Shown: piece by piece, positions 11,833-24,200 of the stretch
Layout: every line of letters begins with the position of its first letter
How positions within the stretch are numbered: the stretch's first letter is position 1
Origin: Rhizophagus clarus
Lineage: Eukaryota; Glomeromycota; Glomeromycetes; Glomerales; Glomeraceae
Direction: 5' to 3'
Assembly: GCA_015698045.1 (NCBI GenBank)
Contig: BLAL01000030.1
Location: 1,612,001 to 1,676,000, forward strand
DNA length: 64,000 nucleotides
Translations under genes and position numbers: made by a program
The notes under the pieces: generated by a model
What the model was told of the DNA's origin: nothing
Databases searched by the model: none
The model's input: the letters and a program-made list of their open reading frames with translations, nothing else

Positions 11833-14800
11833 ATGGGAAGACCGAGAACAAGATCATTGACGAAAGCTGGAGTAGATCATAATGAGGATACTGAAGATAT
11901 TGAACAAACAGGAGAGATTGAGATTCCATTGATTCAACCTAAGCCGAATGTACAAACTCGACAAAACAAATTGAATGTACAACCATTTCGGCAATCCAGT
12001 CAACAGCCCGGACAATCTGGATCTGTACAAAGTAAACAAAGTAAAGTAAAAAAAAGCGCGTCAATTGGTAGACCAAGAAAATTTCAAGCAAAAAAACGAT
12101 TGTTATCAGGTAATAAATTAAAACATGTAAAGCGAAAAAAAAGTGGCAGACCAAAACAACAAAATATAACAGACGATGACTACTACGATGACGACGACGA
12201 CGACGATGACGATGACGATGATGATGACGACGATGATGAAATAGTTGATATGGAAGAAGATTATGATAGTGAAGGATATGATGACGACTATGATGATGAC
12301 GAGGATGAAATTATGTTTGAGGAAGTCGATGATCCGAGAGATAAAGATTATTCTCCTAATGTTTATATAAGCAATCCTTCATCTAGAACAAGTCGGGGGA
12401 AAAGTTCAGTTCTTGATTTTCCTCGTAAATCGGGATCAAGGTTGCCTAATGTAAAATTAGTATCATCAAAAAGTCAAAGCCCAATACGTCCTGAGATTCG
12501 AAATTTAATTCAAGGTTCTCCCACAAGTGGGAATATTCCAAATCTTATTGATCCTTCAATGATGCCGTATAATCCTAAAGTTTCATTACTACAAAATCAA
12601 AATCAGTTAAAATATCCTAATTACGCTCATTCTCATTCACAAGAAGAAAATATGAATAGATCATCATCGTCACCTAATATAGCAATTATGCCACAAGTCA
12701 GTAACAATTGTATACCAATGCGTCAAATTCCACCACCAAGAGTTGTACCAATACCAACTAGTCGAACCGACGCGCAATCACAGCATACTCATACTCACCC
12801 CGAGATATCTCAAGTTCGTGAAAATGAACTTAATCATAATTTAAACTTACCACAAAATGAGTCTCAAAGAACATCTCCTGATAATCCTTCACAAATTAAT
12901 CGTGTTCCTCAAACTGAAAACATTTCCTCCCGTATTATTCAAGATCAGTCATCTGCTAACCATCAACTCCCTTCTATAAATCAAGAAGCGTATGTAGATG
13001 CAGCTGAATCAACCCAAAGTAATAACGCGTATAATACAGCACATATATCAGAACCACAAGAAACTGGCAGAACTTCGTGTGACATTTGTAATTCGACGGG
13101 ATGTACAACTCAAAAAACAAGTACAACGATAACAATTAAAATGACTACAGTTACCGAAGCCGATCAGTATGGAAACATGACTACAAGAACATTTGTAGAA
13201 ACAAATATTTCACCTGTTACTGGCACAATAGAATCTGCAGAACAAACCGAAGTAACCGTTACATCAAGTGAAAGTTCGAACGTGGCCCCAGCAACTACTT
13301 CTGTCGCTACAAATCAAAATAGACCTAGTGAAGCTTCACTCCAGGAACATCAGGAAATGGACCTTCAAGAAGAGAAAATTCAAAACCATACTGATGGCGA
13401 AATGAGTCAAAAATCTCATGACCTTGTATCTACTTCTGCTCCTAATTTTGATCCTGCCTCTGATCCTGCCTCTGATCCTACATCCGAACCCACTTCCGAA
13501 CCCACTTCTGAACCCACTTCTGAACCCACTTCCGAACCCGCTTCCGAACCCGCTTCTGAACCCGCTTCTGAACCCACTTCCGAACCCGTTTCTGAACCCG
13601 CTTCTGAACCTACTTCTGAACCCGCTTCCGAACCTACTTCTGAATCCGCTTCTGATCCTGATCCCGATCCCGACCCTGACCCTGTTTCCGATTCTGCTCT
13701 CGAGCCTGTTCCTAAACTTGTTTCTCCAAAATTTATTTCACCTAAAATAACGGCGGGTCTTTCTTCACGTTCAACACAGAGTCAAGCTGTAAGACTTGAA
13801 AATGCAAATGCAATACAGCACAATCAAGCATTGCAAAGTCTATTGAATATAACGCAACAAAACCAGTTAGATTTTTCATCTGGTACAAATTCATCACTAA
13901 ATCAGCAGTCAAAAGTGAATAGACCGATACCAATTCAGAGAAACTTGTCACTGTCGCGATCGGAAAAGTTAAAGCATAATATAGAAAGTATTGTTAACCC
14001 GGTCGATCCACCAGCAGAAAATATTTCTATCAGTACTTTGGGTTTAGTAAAGAATCAGCTTGCCAGTTCAATGGACGGTGTCGTTAGGACTAATTCGGTT
14101 ACCAGTTCACGTAGTCCACAGAATGTTAATAGAGTTCCAGATAGTAATCCATCAACGCAACAATCACAGCAGGATTCTAATAAGAAAAAAATGACAACTA
14201 CGAGGAAAAGATCGGCGCCGAAAACAACTGCTTCCCCGACGCCAAAACGAAAAAATCAGAGATTGCTGAATAAAAATCCTTCAGAACCTCAAATAGTTAT
14301 TAGTCCATATATGATGAGAGCTGGCAATAATTTTTCTGGGAGTAGCTCATCTGTGCAAGATGTTACATTTTCGTCTACTGAAGTTTGTTCTTCACAACAA
14401 AGTGGTTCATATAAGCCTTTTGATTGTTCAAACGCACAAAGTATACCCTATTTTAATTCGGTGACGCCGCCTCATCCGCCTATATTTAATTCTAATGGTA
14501 CGAATACTATTTCAACAATTACTCCACCTCATATTGATAGCTCAGAAAAGTCTCGTGGAACAACTTCTACGACACCTCATAGTAATTCTACAATACAGCC
14601 TAGCAACTGTAGTACGCCTCAAGTTAGTTCATCTAGTAATACGTGTGTTATTCGAGATTCCTATAATAACCCTTTTTTTGTGCCGGAAATTAGTGAAAGC
14701 TCTTCTGAAAATACACCCATGGCACATCATAATAACGAAAGATTAATTAGATCCGGTAGTAGTTCAAAAACCATTTCGACAAATGGAGGCGGTGCTGGTT

Positions 14801-15171
14801 ATGATTCTCGCAGCAGTTCCGTTGTTAATTCCATTGAACAATTAACACCTCATTATAACATTCCTCCTATTGAAACAGTGGGATCAGTTACAGATATATG
14901 GAATGAATGGAGTGATGGACTTAACGGGAATCCGTCAGTGATATTAATGATGGAACGATATGGTGTAAAATGGGTAATTGAAAATGAGTATCATTTAAAG
15001 AAACGAAGAATTATTGTAAAAGAAGTCCAAGTTAGATCAGAACAAATTGGAATTTATGAAGCACTGGCAGAATTAGAAAGGCTAAGAAACGGGAATTCCT
15101 TATTATGGTTAGCAGATAGGATTCGATCAAGAGAGCAAGAGAAACCCCCAAAAAAATCTACTTACATTTGA
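11833..15171 (+). CDS. AT-hook and Gcr1_C-like transcription regulator, low-complexity
   Basis: One open frame of 1,112 aa. The N-terminus has three AT-hook-like cores (MGRPRTRS, SIGRPRKF, KSGRPKQQ), then an aspartate run (12172-12240) and a long Ser/Asn/Gln-rich, probably disordered body. A repeat of Ser-Glu-Pro-Thr type lies at 13489-13660. The C-terminal residues of about 1019-1095 (DIWNEWSDGLNGNPSV, MERYGVKW, KKRRIIVKEV) match the pattern of the Gcr1_C DNA-binding domain of fungal glycolytic-gene activators. I infer a nuclear DNA-binding regulator that can contact AT-rich minor groove through the hooks and a specific site through the C-terminus. The targets are unknown. The in-frame body despite several repeat tracts argues for selection on the frame. 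Confidence 0.8.
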   Translation: MGRPRTRSLTKAGVDHNEDTEDIEQTGEIEIPLIQPKPNVQTRQNKLNVQPFRQSSQQPGQSGSVQSKQSKVKKSASIGRPRKFQAKKRLLSGNKLKHVKRKKSGRPKQQNITDDDYYDDDDDDDDDDDDDDDDDEIVDMEEDYDSEGYDDDYDDDEDEIMFEEVDDPRDKDYSPNVYISNPSSRTSRGKSSVLDFPRKSGSRLPNVKLVSSKSQSPIRPEIRNLIQGSPTSGNIPNLIDPSMMPYNPKVSLLQNQNQLKYPNYAHSHSQEENMNRSSSSPNIAIMPQVSNNCIPMRQIPPPRVVPIPTSRTDAQSQHTHTHPEISQVRENELNHNLNLPQNESQRTSPDNPSQINRVPQTENISSRIIQDQSSANHQLPSINQEAYVDAAESTQSNNAYNTAHISEPQETGRTSCDICNSTGCTTQKTSTTITIKMTTVTEADQYGNMTTRTFVETNISPVTGTIESAEQTEVTVTSSESSNVAPATTSVATNQNRPSEASLQEHQEMDLQEEKIQNHTDGEMSQKSHDLVSTSAPNFDPASDPASDPTSEPTSEPTSEPTSEPTSEPASEPASEPASEPTSEPVSEPASEPTSEPASEPTSESASDPDPDPDPDPVSDSALEPVPKLVSPKFISPKITAGLSSRSTQSQAVRLENANAIQHNQALQSLLNITQQNQLDFSSGTNSSLNQQSKVNRPIPIQRNLSLSRSEKLKHNIESIVNPVDPPAENISISTLGLVKNQLASSMDGVVRTNSVTSSRSPQNVNRVPDSNPSTQQSQQDSNKKKMTTTRKRSAPKTTASPTPKRKNQRLLNKNPSEPQIVISPYMMRAGNNFSGSSSSVQDVTFSSTEVCSSQQSGSYKPFDCSNAQSIPYFNSVTPPHPPIFNSNGTNTISTITPPHIDSSEKSRGTTSTTPHSNSTIQPSNCSTPQVSSSSNTCVIRDSYNNPFFVPEISESSSENTPMAHHNNERLIRSGSSSKTISTNGGGAGYDSRSSSVVNSIEQLTPHYNIPPIETVGSVTDIWNEWSDGLNGNPSVILMMERYGVKWVIENEYHLKKRRIIVKEVQVRSEQIGIYEALAELERLRNGNSLLWLADRIRSREQEKPPKKSTYI
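12172..12240 (+). repeat. GAY triplet tract coding poly-aspartate
   Basis: Uninterrupted GAC/GAT codons with two TAC codons near the start, giving an acidic run in the Gcr1_C-like protein. Mixed codons suggest it is older than a fresh triplet expansion. Confidence 0.85.
13489..13660 (+). repeat. 12-bp tandem repeat coding Ser-Glu-Pro-Thr/Ala
   Basis: About fourteen copies of GAACCCACTTCT-like 12-mers, four codons each, so copy-number changes keep the frame. Copies differ at Thr/Ala and at silent sites. Confidence 0.85.
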
Positions 15172-17636
15172 ATGGTAAGGAATAAGATGTTTATTACAAT
15201 TAAATGATTAATCATTGTTTATTATTATATATTATATGAGGGTCTTTTGAATATGGAGAAAAGAAATATCTTTTTCTTTGAGGCTTGTGAAGATTTAATA
15301 AAGTGTATATATTAAAACCATTATTTTAGCCTTTTAATTTGATGTATATATTTATATAACAGTACTTACGGATTACAATTGGTATGCTTTCATATAAATT
15401 ATTATCAAGTAAATAAAAAGATAGATTTATTTTATTTATTAGACTTATTTATTAGATTTAGAATATTAAAATGTGTATTATATAATATATAATATAGAAG
15501 GAATATAATAATAAACTTTACTTATATTTTAAATTACTTTATTTTTAATAAAACATAAAATATAAATATTAAAAAGCAATAATAATACATATATATATTT
15601 ACTATAAACTTTTTCTCTAGTTAAATTTAATAGTCAATAATATTATATTATATAATATAATATACAGTAAGTTTTTAATTATTTTTATTTTTTTAATAAT
15701 CATATTATATATATTATTTTTTCATAATTTTATTAAATTCTAGATATAATTTATAAATTAAATACTATTAAATATAAAAATTTTTTAATAATATTTTTTT
15801 TAAAAAAAAGAAAGTTAATTATAAAATACCTAATAATTTAAAAATTAATCAATTATTTTATTTATTATTTTTTTATTTATTAAATATATAGAAAATTATA
15901 TATAAAAAATAAACTTAATAATCTATTACTTAAAAAAAATATACCAAAATTTATAAATCACAAAATTATATATTTATGTATTTATTAATCAAAATAAATT
16001 TGATTAATATTTTTGAAATAAGCATAGTAATATAAATATAAATCTTTAAAATTAAATAAAAAAATTCTTTTTGTATTACATAATTTTTTGCTTATATCAT
16101 TTTTTTTTTAGCATTTTATAAGAAATATAAAAAATAACATTTTAAAAAAATTTTTTTTATAATTTATATTAATAATATTTAAAAAAATAATAGAATATAA
16201 AAGTAATCTTAAAAATGAAAAACTGGTTTAAAATTTTAATAAATTAGTTATATATAAAAACAAATTTATTATACTTATATAACTAAATTATATCACCTTA
16301 CAAAATAAAAAAAAAAATAATAATATTTATAAAATAATTTTTTTGTATAATATATTTTTTTAAAAAAATGATTTCATTTTATAATTATATTTAAGCTTTA
16401 ATTATCTATTAAATAAAAAATTAAAATTATTATATTATATTTAAAAAAAGACATATAGCAAAGAAATTATTACTAAAATTAGTTGCAAAAATCATATAAC
16501 TATTATAAAACTAAAAAAAAAGTAAAATTAAAAATTTATCTAGTTTAAATTATTCATATTTGCACAATAATAAATAAATAGTATAATATTATAAGATATT
16601 TAATAACAAATCAATATTTCAATATAATTTAGCTTTAAAAATTTTAAAGATCAATAATAAACTTAAGATAAATATAAATATAATATATAAAATATTAAGA
16701 AAAACCAGCTTAATAATTCAAGTAAAGTATAAAAAATCATTATTATTATAAAATTATTGTAAAAAATACTTAAATTTTATATTATTAGTTAAAATAAGAC
16801 AAATTGAATATATGATAAATTATCTATAAATCAGCCAATATTTAGGAATATTAAATATTATTAAATTCAACATTTCTAATTTATATCCAATTTATGACTA
16901 ATTAAAAATAATACAAATTTAAAAATTTTAATTAACATTATTTTGGCTTTAAAGATTTAAATACAAAAAAATAGATTATATTATAAAATATATTATGATA
17001 AACTATTAAAATTTATATTACAAATATTATCAAATTGGTATTTTATAAGCTGTTAATTAATAATTTAATTTTTTTTTAAAATTTTTTTAAATTTAATTTC
17101 AAAAGTTTTATTTAAAAATTTTATTAAAAAAAAAAGAAAATTTTTTTTTATTTTAAAACTTTTATTTTAAAAAAAAATTAAATAATATTATATAAATATT
17201 TTTTATTATTATTATTTTTTAAAGAAAAAATTTTAATTTAAGATTTTAAAATTTTTTTAAAAAAATTTTATTAGAAAAATATATTTAACTGTTTTTGTTT
17301 TTATAGAAAATCTAATTTTAGAGTAATATATTACTAATATATATGAAACTGAAATTGATCTCTAAAATAATTGAAATGCTTAAAATGATTTTGACTTGAA
17401 TCCTTCCAAAAGTTAAAATGATTAAAATTATATTATAATCATGTAATTTTTATAATAAACAATAATATTAAATTTAAAGTTAATGATCTCTGCATTTAGT
17501 AATTTAATTTTTATGATCTTTATACAGTTGGATTCAACTCATTAAAAGGATTCCAATGATATGTGTTATATATCTATAACATCAATATTTACAGAGTTAT
17601 TTATATTTAAAATTTGATATTAAATTATACAAAATT
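15172..17636. other. Very AT-rich gene-free stretch
   Basis: 3' flank of the regulator, then about 2 kb of A/T-dominated sequence with poly-A/poly-T runs. No open frame, inverted end or repeat unit could be supported. Confidence 0.5.
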
Positions 17637-17678
17637 GCTAAATCTCACCCCCTGTTAATTTTAACCCCACACTGGTTA

Positions 17679-17851
17679 GGGCAGTGACATATATTAGCTA
17701 ATATTTTTTTACTATAGGCGCTTACCCCCCCACCCCCAGGTAAGATATCTTGGTCACGTGCAACCAATCATATTTTTTAAAAATTGTGTAACCTAAGATT
17801 TTCGTTTACCCCCCCACCCCCTAAAATATTAGCTAATATATGTCACTGCCC
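17679..17851. mobile_element. Harbinger-like MITE, 173 bp, TTA duplication
   Basis: Perfect inverted ends GGGCAGTGACATATATTAGC with TTA on both sides (17676-17678 and 17852-17854). Removing the element and one TTA restores ACTGGTTAATATTAACCTG, which matches TCTGGTTAATATTAACCTC at 17881-17899. The body carries two C-rich blocks (CCCCCCCACCCCC) in the same orientation. A partial relative is at 47694-47805. Confidence 0.88.
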
Positions 17852-17959
17852 TTAATATTAACCTGATTAAAAATAAAAATTCTGGTTAATATTAACCTCC
17901 TTTATGATTACGAATAAAAATTTATTTTTAGCTTTTATTTAATAAAGAATTAATTATAT

Positions 17960-20837
17960 GAATTATTGTACATTATTAATACATTATTTTGCAAATAAAT
18001 TTTACAATTTTACATTACATGTACGCCTATTATGCATAGTATATTGTTTACACCTTCCACACTTTTTCATTTGTTTAGAATTATTTAATTCACAATTTTC
18101 GTCAGATAAAACATACTTGGATTTAGTTAACTCATTTCTCTGATCATCAGATAAAGAATAATTACCATGAACATTTGTCTCACTTAAAGGTGTACGAGTT
18201 GTATCAGATTTGGAAACACTTGCATTATTGTGCTATTCTAAAGAACTTTTGTAGTGTTTTTGAGGTGGTCTACCACGAGGTTTTACATAAATAGGATTTG
18301 TGATTTTTTGAATTTCATCACTATTTTTCTTTCCATTAGTTACTTCTTTTAGGCTAATTTCCATAGATTATATAAAATCCTTAAGTAAATTAATATATTC
18401 AGATTCCTGATCTACTCGTGTATACAAATTATAAGCCTTTTTTTGTAATTCATAAGTTGTTACATATTGCTGTTTTTTACTTGCTACTTTTTTTAATTCA
18501 AGTGTAAAAATATTTCCTCCACAAATATCCCTTAAATATGAAAATTCTGTCTGAAAGGTTTGAACTGATTTGCTTTGAGTATTGCATAGTTGAATTATTG
18601 GTGAAGATCGTATTTCATCTTCAGAGAACTGACCTACTTGATCATCATACTATCTTGATGGAATTAAAAAAATGTTGAAAAAAGCTGCTGTACTTTTCGT
18701 AAGAACTTTAATAAAATGACAACAAATAATACCCTTATTAATTAATATTAAACATGTATATAAATAACTACCATCTTCTAAAAGAATAACATGCTGTTTA
18801 AATCACGGCTGTACACTAATTGATAATTGAACAGTCCATATTTCAGTAATTGATAAGGTTGAAATTTTTTCTAAAAATGATTTAAGCAATATTTGTTTTC
18901 AGCCAAACTTATTTTCAATAGAATCATCTTCTGATAAATATTCAATATCCTAAAAAAAAAAAAAATTTAAAAAATTAAAAATAAATTTTATAATAAAGCA
19001 ATTTTCCTAATCCTAACCCTAACCTAAACCCTAACTCTAACCTTAATCCTAATCCTAATCCTAATCCTAATCCTAACCCCTAACTCTAACCCTGACCCTA
19101 ACCTAACCTTAACCCTAAACTCTAACTCTAATTAACTCTAATCCTAACCTTAATTCTAACACAATACTACTTACCAAAATATCTATTAAATTTAAGTTTA
19201 TTTGTATTGCCTCATAAAGGATACTTTCTGAAATTTCTTTCTTTTCAATATTTAATAAAGCTGGTATGAGAAATTTCTTTAGTACTTGAAGAATTAGCCC
19301 AAAGAATTCCTCATTGATATGTGGTATTCCAGTTACAATATTTTGAGTCTTCTCATTTTCAAATTCTGCATATCTTTTTTCATTTTCTATTCTAGTATGA
19401 ATTTGATGAGTAAATTGAACTAATGAAGAAGTATGAAGATTGTCCAATTTGAGTACATTATTTTCAGATTCATCTCATTGTGTTGTTACAACACCAGCTG
19501 TAAATTGAGTTTTAGTATAACAATATACCCATGAAAATTGAATTGGATATAATTTATTTTGTAAATAAGATTGAGCTGCAAGATAACTAGATACTAATCA
19601 TTACTATCTTTTTTTAAAATCTTCAATACATAAACTATTCTGAGCTTTCATAAATAACTGATAATAAGATTTGAATTCATTACAAAGTTTTTCTTTTAAA
19701 TTCTTAATAAAGTTCTGATTTATATGAAAAATACAAATACAATAGTGGGTATTAGGCAGCTTTGCTTTAATAGCTGCAGATATTGCCAAATCTCCATCTG
19801 TAAAAATAATTCATGAGGCTGAAAAATTAGTTCCATGCAATATACAATCAAGAATCCACTGAAAAATAGACTTAGTTTCATCCTCTATTAAAGCTTGTGC
19901 CACAATTCGAGTTCAGTTATGATTATCAATTACCATAAATAAGCATAATGCTATATCATAATGATTTATTTTGTAGGTATCATCTGTAATAACTACATCA
20001 TGAAATCTTATCCAAAGCTGAATCTGTTGTGGTGACATTCATAAAATACTTCCTAAGCGAAAATCATCACCAATTATACATGTTTCAATCACTCATCCTG
20101 GATCTTCTTTTTGAAGATCATATAATTCTTGTAACATATTATGAGCATCATCTTTTTCATGTAATCGTTCAGATCTTCTGATTTCTTGTATTGCATTATA
20201 CAGATTTTTTCGATGGATATAAATTGCCTGGATATTTTTTACTTAATAATCCATATACAGTTCGTGCTTCTATAGTTGAAATTGCAGACAAATACTCTTG
20301 TATATCATTTTTCATTTCTTTTGAAAATTGACAAAATTGTGACCCATGAATCTTAATATTTGAGCTTAATGAATGATTATGAACATCAACTATTTTAGTA
20401 ATCTTTATAATATTAGTTGATTTTGAACAAGTTACAATCAAGTGCCATTGACAATTAGTTGATCCAGAATCTCAGTTTCAATTTTTTTCAGGATCTTTAT
20501 CCTTTTTTGGCCTGTATTGAGATGCTTTTGTATATTCATAAAAATACTTTCAGATAATATTTTCATCACATTCAACTCTTCTTTTTCGATATTCAAAACC
20601 TTTCCATTCACAATAATGAGTTAAAAAGGTCTCCACTTATTCAAAAGATTCAAATGTTTGTCCCACTTGAGAAGATAAGTCATCATTTTCTTCATCTTCT
20701 GTAATACAATCAATATTATCAGACTCAAATATATTAGTTTCATCATATATTTCAAATTCTTTTTCACACAATATAGTAAAGTTTGAAAATAACATTATAT
20801 TGAGAATACAGTAAATAAAAATAGAAGAAGAAAACAT
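17960..20837 (-). pseudogene. MULE/FAR1-type transposase, broken copy
   Basis: Read from 20837 downward. First an acidic leader, then a FAR1-like DNA-binding part (CEWKGFEYRKRRVECDEN, STNCQWHLIVTCSKS, VDVHNHSL), the MULE catalytic region (FHDVVITDDTYKINHY, ALIEDETKSIFQWILDCI, IFTDGDLAISAAI, HYCICIFHINQN) and a tail ending in a zinc-knuckle-like KCGRCKQYTMHNRRTC. A 225-bp intron (19174-18950) joins the main part to the tail in frame. One 1-bp frameshift lies near 20208 (after YPSKKSV). About ten in-frame TGA and two TAG fall where the family has Trp (for example DPG-stop-V, NHN-stop-T, QP-stop-F), while about six TGG remain; only a few other stops occur, among them a TAA near 20640. It cannot code for an active enzyme under the standard code. 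Confidence 0.8.
19005..19165. repeat. Interstitial telomere-like repeats inside the MULE intron
   Basis: About 160 bp of imperfect CCTAAC/CCCTAA/CTCTAA/CCTAAT units, the complement of TTAGGG-type telomere repeat with variants. It lies wholly inside the intron 19174-18950 of the MULE gene, whose donor (TTTTG/GTAAGTAG) and acceptor (poly-T then TAG/GATATTG) remain recognisable. Confidence 0.85.
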
Positions 20838-21260
20838 ACTTAAGATAAAAGTAGTTAGTAAAAAAAGTATATATGTTGATAAAAGAGAAATATGTGATAT
20901 GTTAACACGGAAGTTTAAAAAAGAGTATCATAAATTATGTATTTGATAATTGATAGTTTATAAATGGTTTACTAAAAAAGTGTGTTTAATATGAAAGTTA
21001 AAAAAGTTAAAAGTTATAAAAGTAGAGAAATAAAGAAGGAAGTATGGTGTGTGTTGAAAAAAAGAGAAAGAGAATCTTAAAATTATGTAATAATGATGTG
21101 AAGTTTATTAAATAGTTTATTATACCAGATGAAAATTCACATTCAATGATCATATATTAACCCCCTGAAAATAATGATGTAAAGGAAGGTGATAAAATTA
21201 TATATGATAACCAGAAGTTAAAAATTTGATTATATTAACACCAGATTATATTTAGCTTTT

Positions 21261-24200
21261 ATTTAAATTATAATTATAAAAATTATATAACTATGACATA
21301 ATTTTGATTATTTTGACTTTAATTTTGACTTTTAACCTTTCTAAATCAAAATATTTTGACTTTTTGATTTTAATTTTAACTTCATATATAACTATTAATA
21401 CTAATTTTTCTAAATAAAATTTTAATTTTTAAAATTTTCTAAAAAACATACTTAATAATATTATTTTTTTTTTAAGTAAATTTCAAAAAAAAAAATTTAT
21501 TTTCAAAATTTTTATTAAAAAAAATGTGAATAAGAACAAAATATAAGTGTTTTAAAACAAAAAATAATCACTATATTGAATTAAAATGAATTTGCAAAAA
21601 TAAAGATTGAACAAAAATTAATTATACTATTATAATAAAAATCAGGAACAATGATTTCTTTTAATTCACAATATCATACAAATATCACAAAATTTTGTAA
21701 TATAAGTAAAAACTACATGATTATATAATAAAATTTCATAAAATTAAAAAAAAAAATAAATTTTTATATGATATATTACAAATTTTCTAATTTTAGAAAT
21801 TACAAATATTAAAAATATATAAATCAGGGCTAATGATTTCTTGTTTTTGATTTACAAAATTTCACATATTTTATTAAATTACACAACAAAATAGTAAAAT
21901 TTGCTTTTCATAACAAAAAACAAATTATATCTTTATCACAAACAAATTTTATGTTATATTATAATAAAAAATCATTGTCCTTAGTAAAAATAGAAATAGA
22001 TATTTATGCAAGTTACCAGAATTAGTTATCAGTATTTGAAGTTTAAGATTTTTATACCATAGTTAAATATTATTTAATTTATAAATTTCTAACTTATATC
22101 CAGTGAATATCTTCTATTAGTAAAAATAATATTAGTATAAAAATATTTAGATAAATAGAAGCATATGAGTTTATAGATATGCTAGCTATTGATTATTATG
22201 TGAATTTTATTGAGATTGATAAATTATTTTATATTATAGATAAAAAGGTTGATAATAATGAATAGTAATTTGTATCAATTATTATATAATTTATTATTTT
22301 TATAAAAATATTAAGCATAATTATTGAATAAGATACATAATAATAATATACATTTTTATACAGTTTAGTATTATAAATATTATGTAATTATTAAATAAAT
22401 ATATAATAATAATGTATATTTTTATATAATTATTAATCATAGTTTATAAATATATAATTTTAATTATTAAATTTCTAGTTTACAAAAACTACTCAAATAA
22501 AAAACTCTTTTTACTTTCAAAAATAATTTTAAAAACTACATTTCATTTATATATTTATCTAGTTACTTGACAAAAACAATTTTTAGAAACAAGAATGATA
22601 AAAAACAGATGGAAACTGAGAACTCTTTGCTTATAAATGTTACAAAGAAGATGCTAATGATAGATTCAAAGACCAAAATATCTACAAAAATTCTTACTAT
22701 TCAATAAGTATATATGAAACAGGCAGAGAGAGATGTTATTTAAAAAACAAGTCCTAGTTGTAACACTTATTAGGATATTTTAATAAAGAGTATAATATTA
22801 GAATATTATTAAAGCTTTTAATTTTTTCCTACTGAATTTTATTAATAGTGTAGTCCTTCTTTTATATAATATAGTGCAGTTGCAATTATATTTTGCCCCA
22901 CCTATTTTAAGCTATTTTTATTTTAAGAATATAGCAGGATGATCTTTTTTTTTAGTTTACCTTGAAGGTTTCATTTGAATTTTCTTTTTTGTTTATTTTT
23001 TTATTACACAAAATTTTTATTGGTTAATTTGAAAGGATGGGGTTTATATAAGGATGCTTTTATATAGACTGAAGAATATAATATACATTATTCTCTCTTA
23101 AATAGGACTGCATTACAGTGAATTAGTATGTACAGTATGGTTGCATATTTTAACAAAGGGTTATGGTATTTTATGAGAAAGACATTGCTGAAACTTGATT
23201 ACTTCACCGAGGAATAGCATATGATGATTTTTTAATCATTAGTTGTTCTATCATAAAAATTATCAAGTCTTGAAACCATTGTATTTATTTCTAATAAAAG
23301 AATAAAAAAAAACTACTCATTTAATTATTAGATAAATTGTAATATTATATATTTAAATATCATAAATTATAATATTATTCATTTTCATACAATTATTATA
23401 TATCTAATAATTCTTAAATATTTTAAAATATTTTATATAAATATTATATAATATTAAGTTTATTTTGAACATAATTTATATAAAACTTACAAAAATATAA
23501 TATAATCTATGTGATTTTTTTTTATAAGGCTACTTTTTAAATAAAAAATAAAAAGAAAAAAAGAAATTATATAAAATTTATGTACTTTTATATTATTATA
23601 TATTTTTCAAAATACCTTATTTCCTTTTCTATTTTTTTTAATACTATTAACTATTGTTCATTATATTTTAAAATTTTTTCTTCTTTTTAAATTATATATA
23701 TCATCTTTTATTTGTACAGTTGAAATCTATTTATATATAATACATTAATATGTTGCTAGTTTTTTTTTTTTATATTTTATTTTTTTATGCTTTTTATACA
23801 TTTTTATTTTTTTACTTCTTTATATATAATTGCTAAATAATATTATAGAATTTATTAACAAATATTTTTAAAAATAAAGTAATAATTGTTAGTATTATTT
23901 TTTTTTAATTTAACAATAGCCTTAAGTTTCCTGTATTTTTTTTTAAAAAAAAAATTTTTTAATATTAGATATGCACTTTATATCTTTATATAAATCATAT
24001 TTTTTTTTTTTTATAATTTTCAAGACTAGGAGTAAATAATTTGTAAACTTTAAGTATTTAATGAATTTGTTATTTATTATTAATGTTATGCAATTAAATC
24101 CTATATTTTTCTTGAATAATACTTAAGTAACTTTTATTTTTACTATATCAGTTGAATCTGAAAAAATTTATAATTAAAGAATAATTTTAATATTTTAATA

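Larger units (their letters stand above)
17637..21260 (-). mobile_element. Decayed Mutator-like (MULE) element
   Basis: A MULE/FAR1-type transposase (17960-20837) sits between weakly matching inverted ends. The left end has GCTAAATCTCACCCCCTG and two copies of CTGGTTAATATTAACCT; the right end, inverted, has GCTAAATATAATCTGGTGTT and a further GGGGGTTAATAT. The outer limits are approximate and I could not fix a target duplication. A Harbinger-like MITE (17679-17851) has inserted into the left end. Confidence 0.55.

Noticed and set aside
13418-13750. 110-aa Leu/Pro/Asn frame on the plus strand
   Set aside because: An out-of-frame shadow of the Ser-Glu-Pro repeat in the Gcr1_C-like gene.
17960-20837. 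Block as mollicute endosymbiont DNA because of UGA at Trp sites
   Set aside because: The transposase has a GT-AG intron with telomere-like repeats and eukaryotic FAR1-type domains, and it is flanked by fungal elements without a visible join.
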